Assembly: GCF_029439455.1 (NCBI RefSeq)
Contig: NZ_JAQFVG010000297.1
Span: 1 to 64,000 of the forward strand
Direction: 5' to 3'
DNA from: Caballeronia sp. BR00000012568055
GTDB taxonomy: Bacteria > Pseudomonadota > Gammaproteobacteria > Burkholderiales > Burkholderiaceae
Length of the DNA: 64,000 bases
The translations under genes and the position numbers were made by a program. Every line of letters starts with the position of its first letter. The stretch's first letter is position 1. The notes under the pieces were generated by a model. The model did no database searches. It had not been told where the DNA came from and saw only the letters and a list, made by a program, of their open reading frames with translations. Below, piece after piece: positions 60,321-64,000 of the stretch.

Positions 60321-60950
60321 ATGAAAAAATTTCTTTTGCTTCCGGTCTTCGCCATGTTTCTGGCGTTCTGCGGCTCCGCGTCCGCGCAAGCCGTCGATAC
60401 TAATTCGCCGGACGGCATGATCAAGACGGTCACGCAGGAAGTGCTGGATCAGATCAAGACTGACAAGAACATTCAGGCGGGTGACGTCAACGAAATCACC
60501 AAGCTCGTCAACGAAAAGATCCTGCCGTACACGGATTTCACGCGCACCACGCGTCTGGTGATGGGCCGCAACTGGAACACGGCCACGCCGGAGCAGCAAA
60601 AGCAGATCGTCGAGCAGTTCAAGATGCTGCTGATCCGCACGTATTCGGGCGCGCTTGCGCAAGTGCGTAACCAGACCATCCAGTACAAGCCGTTCCGCGC
60701 ATCGCCGGACGATACGGACGTTGTGGTCCGCTCGGTCGTGATGAACAACGGTTCGCCGGTCGAACTCGACTATCGTCTATACAAGACGGCGCAAGGCTGG
60801 CGCGTGTACGACATTAACGTGCTCGGCGCATGGCTGATTCAGGCGTACCAACAGCAGTTCAACGAGCAGATTCAGCAACACGGCGTGAACGGTCTGGTGC
60901 AGTTCCTCACGCAGCGTAATCAGCAGTTGGCGAACGGCAAGGCATCGTGA
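60321..60950 (+). CDS. mlaC: Periplasmic phospholipid-binding protein MlaC
   Basis: MlaC shuttles phospholipid between MlaA and MlaD across the periplasm. The 209-residue product has a signal peptide (about 1-23, SASAQAVD), LPYTDFTRTTRLVMGRNW and the VYDINVLGAWLIQAYQQQFN motif near the C-terminus. ATG at 60321 is six bases after AGGG; a GTG directly before it (60318) is less likely. Gap to mlaA is 113 bases; a TTGACA at 60238 has no -10 partner. Confidence 0.95.
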   Translation: MKKFLLLPVFAMFLAFCGSASAQAVDTNSPDGMIKTVTQEVLDQIKTDKNIQAGDVNEITKLVNEKILPYTDFTRTTRLVMGRNWNTATPEQQKQIVEQFKMLLIRTYSGALAQVRNQTIQYKPFRASPDDTDVVVRSVVMNNGSPVELDYRLYKTAQGWRVYDINVLGAWLIQAYQQQFNEQIQQHGVNGLVQFLTQRNQQLANGKAS

Positions 60951-61243
60951 GCACGCAGGCCAATGTTGCAGGCGGCGGCCGGTTTCAAACCGCCGCCACG
61001 CTGACCCACGAGAGCGCGAAGGCCGCGCTCGACGCGGGTCTGTCGCGCATCGCGGCGGGCGCATCGGAAGTCGATTGCGCGCCGCTCAAGCAATTCGATT
61101 CGTCCGCGCTCGCTGTACTGCTCGCATGGCAGCGCGCAGCGACCGCGCGCGGCGCGGCGTTGGACATCGTCAATATTCCTTCCGGGCTGGCCAGTCTCGC
61201 GCAAGCCTACGGCGTCGATACGCTTCTCACCTTCCGACATTGA
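60947..61243 (+). CDS. mlaB: STAS-domain protein MlaB
   Basis: MlaB is a small cytosolic STAS protein that binds MlaF and stabilises the transporter. The 98-residue product has the STAS pattern (VDCAPLKQFDSSALAVLLAW, with the D-S-S-A motif, about residues 42-61). It starts with GTG at 60947, overlapping the mlaC stop by four bases. Family sequence is poorly conserved; position in the operon carries much of the weight. Confidence 0.88.
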   Translation: MSTQANVAGGGRFQTAATLTHESAKAALDAGLSRIAAGASEVDCAPLKQFDSSALAVLLAWQRAATARGAALDIVNIPSGLASLAQAYGVDTLLTFRH

Positions 61244-61312
61244 TCCTGTCCTGACGCAGTTCAGGCGCGGCGGCTGAACATTTCGCCGTCGCCAGCAGGA
61301 TCGCTCAAAGTC

Positions 61313-61336
61313 GGCAAATGGCTTTGCCCTTATAAT
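61313..61336 (+). promoter_or_regulatory. Candidate promoter -10 upstream of yadG-like gene
   Basis: TATAAT (61331-61336) directly after a small hairpin GGCAAA-TGGC-TTTGCC (61313-61328). No clear -35. It would start a 100-base leader before the ABC gene. Confidence 0.4.
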
Positions 61337-61437
61337 CAAATGTTTTTTCGGCACCACACGGCCCTTTTTGGCCGAGTTCGGGTCCGTCAAACGTCATCCG
61401 CACAATCGAGGCGACGCCGCTCCAGGCGCGCACTGTC

Positions 61438-62364
61438 ATGTCAGCCATAGAAATCCGAAACGTCAGAAAGCGCTACAAGGAGCTTCAGGCGCTCAAAGGC
61501 GTGAGCCTCTCGGTGGAAGAGGGCGAGTTCTTCGGCCTGCTCGGCCCGAACGGCGCGGGCAAGACCACCTTGATCAGCATTCTCGCCGGTCTCGCGCGCG
61601 CCGATAGCGGCACGATTTCCGTGCGCGGCCACGATGTCGTCAGCGACTTTCGCGCAGCGCGCCGGGCGCTCGGCGTGGTGCCGCAGGAACTCGTGTTCGA
61701 TCCGTTCTTCACCGTCCGTGAGTCGCTGCGCATTCAGTCGGGCTATTTCGGCTTGCGCAATAACGACGACTGGATCGACGAGATCATGTTCAACCTCGAT
61801 CTCACCGAAAAAGCCGACGTCAACACGCGCGCGCTGTCCGGCGGCATGAAACGCCGCGTGCTGGTGGCGCAGGCGCTGGTGCATCGGCCACCGGTAATCG
61901 TGCTGGACGAGCCGACGGCGGGCGTCGATGTCGAATTGCGTCAGACCTTGTGGAAGTTCATTTCGCGTTTGAATCGCGAAGGCCACACCATCGTGCTGAC
62001 GACGCACTATCTTGAAGAAGCCGAGTCGCTGTGCGACCGCCTCGCGATGCTTCGTCGCGGCGAAGTCGTGGCGCTCGAACGCACGAGCACGCTGTTGCAG
62101 CGTTTCGCGGGCATGCAGCTTTATCTGCGATTTTCGAGCGGCGTGTTGCCCGCCGAATTGCGCGCGCTGGAAGTCGATCCGAACGCGGTCGGCGGCGCGC
62201 AACATTTGCTGCGCCTGTCGAGCTATGACGAAGTCGAGCCGATTCTCGCGAAATGCCGCGCCGCAGGCTGCACGTTCGATGAAATCGATGTGCGCAAGGC
62301 GGATCTCGAAGACGTATTCATGCAGGTGATGAACGAGCCGGACGTAGTAGAGGGACTTTCATGA
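61438..62364 (+). CDS. ABC transporter ATP-binding protein (YadG family)
   Basis: A 308-residue ATPase of the ABC-2 export type. It has Walker A GPNGAGKTT (about residues 36-44), signature LSGGMKRRVLVAQALVHRPP, Walker B VIVLDEPTAGVDVELRQ and H-loop TTHYLEEAESL. The C-terminal domain after residue 220 is longer than the core. It overlaps the permease gene by four bases. Substrate unknown. In E. coli the Mla block is followed directly by ibaG, so this pair is inserted. Confidence 0.9.
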   Translation: MSAIEIRNVRKRYKELQALKGVSLSVEEGEFFGLLGPNGAGKTTLISILAGLARADSGTISVRGHDVVSDFRAARRALGVVPQELVFDPFFTVRESLRIQSGYFGLRNNDDWIDEIMFNLDLTEKADVNTRALSGGMKRRVLVAQALVHRPPVIVLDEPTAGVDVELRQTLWKFISRLNREGHTIVLTTHYLEEAESLCDRLAMLRRGEVVALERTSTLLQRFAGMQLYLRFSSGVLPAELRALEVDPNAVGGAQHLLRLSSYDEVEPILAKCRAAGCTFDEIDVRKADLEDVFMQVMNEPDVVEGLS

Positions 62365-63116
62365 GCGGTTTCCAGACGTTGTTCTACAAGGAGCTGCTGC
62401 GCTTCTGGAAGGTGTCGTTTCAGACCGTGCTCGCGCCCGTCATTACGGCGCTGCTGTATCTGACCATTTTCGGTCACGCATTGTCGGGGCACGTGCAGGT
62501 GTATCCGGGCGTCGGCTACACGAGCTTTCTGGTGCCGGGTCTCGTGATGATGAGCGTGTTGCAGAACGCGTTCGCCAATAGTTCGTCGTCGATGATTCAG
62601 TCGAAGATCACGGGCAATCTCGTTTTCGTCCTATTGCCACCGATCGCGCATTGGGAGATGTTCTTCGCCTATGTGCTGGCGTCCGTGGTGCGCGGCTTGT
62701 GCGTCGGGCTGGGCGTGTTCATCGTGACGATATGGTTCATCCCGATGTCTTTTTCCGCGCCGTTCTACATCATTGCGTTCGCGGTGCTTGGCTCCGGGAT
62801 TCTCGGCACGCTGGGCTTGATCGCCGGGATTTGGGCGGATAAGTTCGATCAACTCGCCGCGTTTCAGAACTTCCTGATCATGCCGCTGACGTTTCTGTCC
62901 GGCGTGTTCTATTCGACGCATACGCTGCCGCCGTTGTGGCGCGCGGTCTCGCATCTGAATCCGTTTTTCTACATGATCGACGGCTTCCGCTACGGTTTCT
63001 TCGGCCTGTCCGATGTGAACCCGCTGATCAGCCTGAGCATCGTCGGCGCGTTTCTGGTCGTGCTCGCGCTGATCGCCGTGCGAATGCTCGCGAGCGGCTA
63101 CAAGCTGCGTCACTAA
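62361..63116 (+). CDS. ABC-2 type transporter permease (YadH family)
   Basis: A 251-residue permease with six hydrophobic segments and the ABC-2 signature (LPLTFLSGVFYS-like segment PLTFLSGVFYSTHTLPPLWR). It is translationally coupled to the preceding ATPase. YadGH-type exporters are widespread but their substrate is not established. It is followed after 18 bases by ibaG. Confidence 0.9.
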   Translation: MSGFQTLFYKELLRFWKVSFQTVLAPVITALLYLTIFGHALSGHVQVYPGVGYTSFLVPGLVMMSVLQNAFANSSSSMIQSKITGNLVFVLLPPIAHWEMFFAYVLASVVRGLCVGLGVFIVTIWFIPMSFSAPFYIIAFAVLGSGILGTLGLIAGIWADKFDQLAAFQNFLIMPLTFLSGVFYSTHTLPPLWRAVSHLNPFFYMIDGFRYGFFGLSDVNPLISLSIVGAFLVVLALIAVRMLASGYKLRH

Positions 63117-63134
63117 AATCTCAAGGAGACTTTC

Positions 63135-63374
63135 ATGTTGCCGACTCCGGAGCAAGTGAAGGACTACATCGCTGGCGGGCTCGCTTGCCAGCATTTGGAA
63201 GTAGAAGGCGATGGTCAGCACTTTTTCGCGACCATCGTCAGTGATGCGTTCGTCGGCAAGCGGCTGATTGCGCGTCATCAACTGGTTTATGCGGCGCTCG
63301 GCGAGCGCATGAAGCAGGAGATTCATGCGCTCAGCATGAAGACCCTGACCCCCGACGAGTGGAAACCGGCCTGA
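63135..63374 (+). CDS. ibaG: BolA-family protein IbaG
   Basis: IbaG is a BolA-like protein that binds iron-sulfur clusters with monothiol glutaredoxin and links to acid or envelope stress. The 79-residue product has HLEVEGDGQHFFATIVSDAF and KRLIARHQLVYAALGERMK, with the Cys/His candidates Cys18 and the RHQLVY His. Start after TCAAGGAGACTTTC. It lies directly before murA as in E. coli. Confidence 0.93.
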   Translation: MLPTPEQVKDYIAGGLACQHLEVEGDGQHFFATIVSDAFVGKRLIARHQLVYAALGERMKQEIHALSMKTLTPDEWKPA

Positions 63375-63518
63375 GTCCACCCGGCGAAGCCAAATCAGGT
63401 CATCGAAACAACCTAGTAACACCGGCATCACCGGCAGGAAACAGTGCGAATCATTCAAGAAACACGCGGCGCCGCGAACGGTTCCGCGGCAGGGAGCTCG
63501 GTCGAAGGACAGGTCATC

Positions 63519-64000
63519 ATGGATAAACTGGTCATCACGGGGGGCGCGAAGCTCTCCGGCGAAATCACCGTCTCGGGTGCGAAGAACGCGGCGCTGCCCA
63601 TTCTTTGTGCGAGCCTGCTGACGGCAGACGATGTGCATTTGTCGAACGTTCCGAATCTTCAGGACGTGCGCACCATGCTCAAATTGCTGAAGCAGATGGG
63701 CGTGCAATCGGACGTATCGGCAGATGGAAAGATCACGCTGAACGCGTCGAAGGTGGATAAGCTCGTCGCGCCGTACGAAATGGTCAAGACCATGCGTGCG
63801 TCGATTCTCGTGCTCGGTCCGCTCGTCGCGCGATTCGGCGAGGCGAAGGTGTCGTTGCCCGGCGGCTGCGCGATCGGCGCGCGTCCGGTCGATCAGCACA
63901 TCAAGGGTCTCCAGGCGATGGGCGCGGAGATCAATATCGAGCATGGCTTTATCGAAGCGCGCGCGAAGCGTCTGAAGGGCGCGCGAATCGTGACGGACAT
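63519..64000 (+). CDS. murA: UDP-N-acetylglucosamine enolpyruvyl transferase (partial, cut by window end)
   Basis: MurA commits UDP-GlcNAc to peptidoglycan synthesis and is the fosfomycin target. The first 160 codons are present. The catalytic [11 protein letters not shown] (about residues 15-25, with Lys and Asn) and the active-site loop [14 protein letters not shown] (Cys near residue 116) are intact, so the enzyme is expected to be fosfomycin-sensitive at that residue. ATG at 63519 follows AAGGACAGG. An in-frame GTG at 63444, preceded by AGGA, would add 25 residues and is a real alternative. Confidence 0.95.
   Translation, partial: MDKLVITGGAKLSGEITVSGAKNAALPILCASLLTADDVHLSNVPNLQDVRTMLKLLKQMGVQSDVSADGKITLNASKVDKLVAPYEMVKTMRASILVLGPLVARFGEAKVSLPGGCAIGARPVDQHIKGLQAMGAEINIEHGFIEARAKRLKGARIVTD

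Overview
The window is a contiguous piece of a beta-proteobacterial chromosome. Family Burkholderiaceae, close to Paraburkholderia, Caballeronia or Burkholderia, is the best fit. The evidence is the protein sequences, the strongly G/C-ending codon use, a System II (ResB/CcsB) cytochrome c pathway, a magnesium-type HemB and a ThiE with a long N-terminal extension. The gene order mrcA / pilMNOQ / aroK-aroB also fits. I see no phage, plasmid, CRISPR, tRNA or rRNA gene. The assignment is from memory of these families; no search was run.

Region 1 (1-15130) is the translation supercluster: the end of tuf, then S10 (rpsJ to rpsQ), spc (rplN to rpmJ, with secY and infA) and alpha (rpsM, rpsK, rpsD, rpoA, rplQ). 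All genes are on the plus strand, mostly with gaps of 0-20 bases. The few long gaps (after tuf, rpsJ, rpsQ, rpsD and rpoA) hold strong hairpins. Three of these hairpins carry a sigma70-like -10 element in the loop or loop/arm junction, which suggests combined terminator-promoter modules dividing the cluster into transcription units.

Region 2 (15200-27640) is housekeeping and redox: cutA-dsbD; hemB and engB on the minus strand; a di-haem cytochrome c4 with the resB-ccsB haem-attachment machinery; msrP-msrQ, which repairs oxidised periplasmic methionine; lysA-lptM (minus), divergent from cyaY. Region 3 (27650-37480) is the envelope block: mrcA (minus), divergent from a type IV pilus operon pilM-pilN-pilO-pilQ in which the PilP domain appears fused to PilO, followed by aroK, aroB and a dGTPase-like gene.

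Region 4 (37500-44850) holds the glycerol-3-phosphate uptake operon ugpBAECQ, then a DUF883/ElaB-like gene and ompW on the minus strand, then a single-domain transposase-like (RAYT/Y1) gene whose catalytic motifs look destroyed although the frame is intact. Region 5 (45100-53200) is gltB-gltD (glutamate synthase) and a convergent SbmA/BacA-like ABC exporter. Region 6 (53420-56940) is a TPP riboswitch followed by thiO-thiS-thiG-thiE. Region 7 (56990-64000) is the Mla phospholipid transport operon mlaF-E-D-A-C-B, a yadG-yadH-type ABC transporter, ibaG and the start of murA, which is cut by the window end.

No obviously new system dominates the window. The items most worth a second look are the catalytically degenerate RAYT gene in front of gltB, the hairpin-promoter modules of the ribosomal cluster, the PilO-PilP fusion, the 150-residue N-terminal domain on ThiE and the competing pairings downstream of the TPP aptamer.
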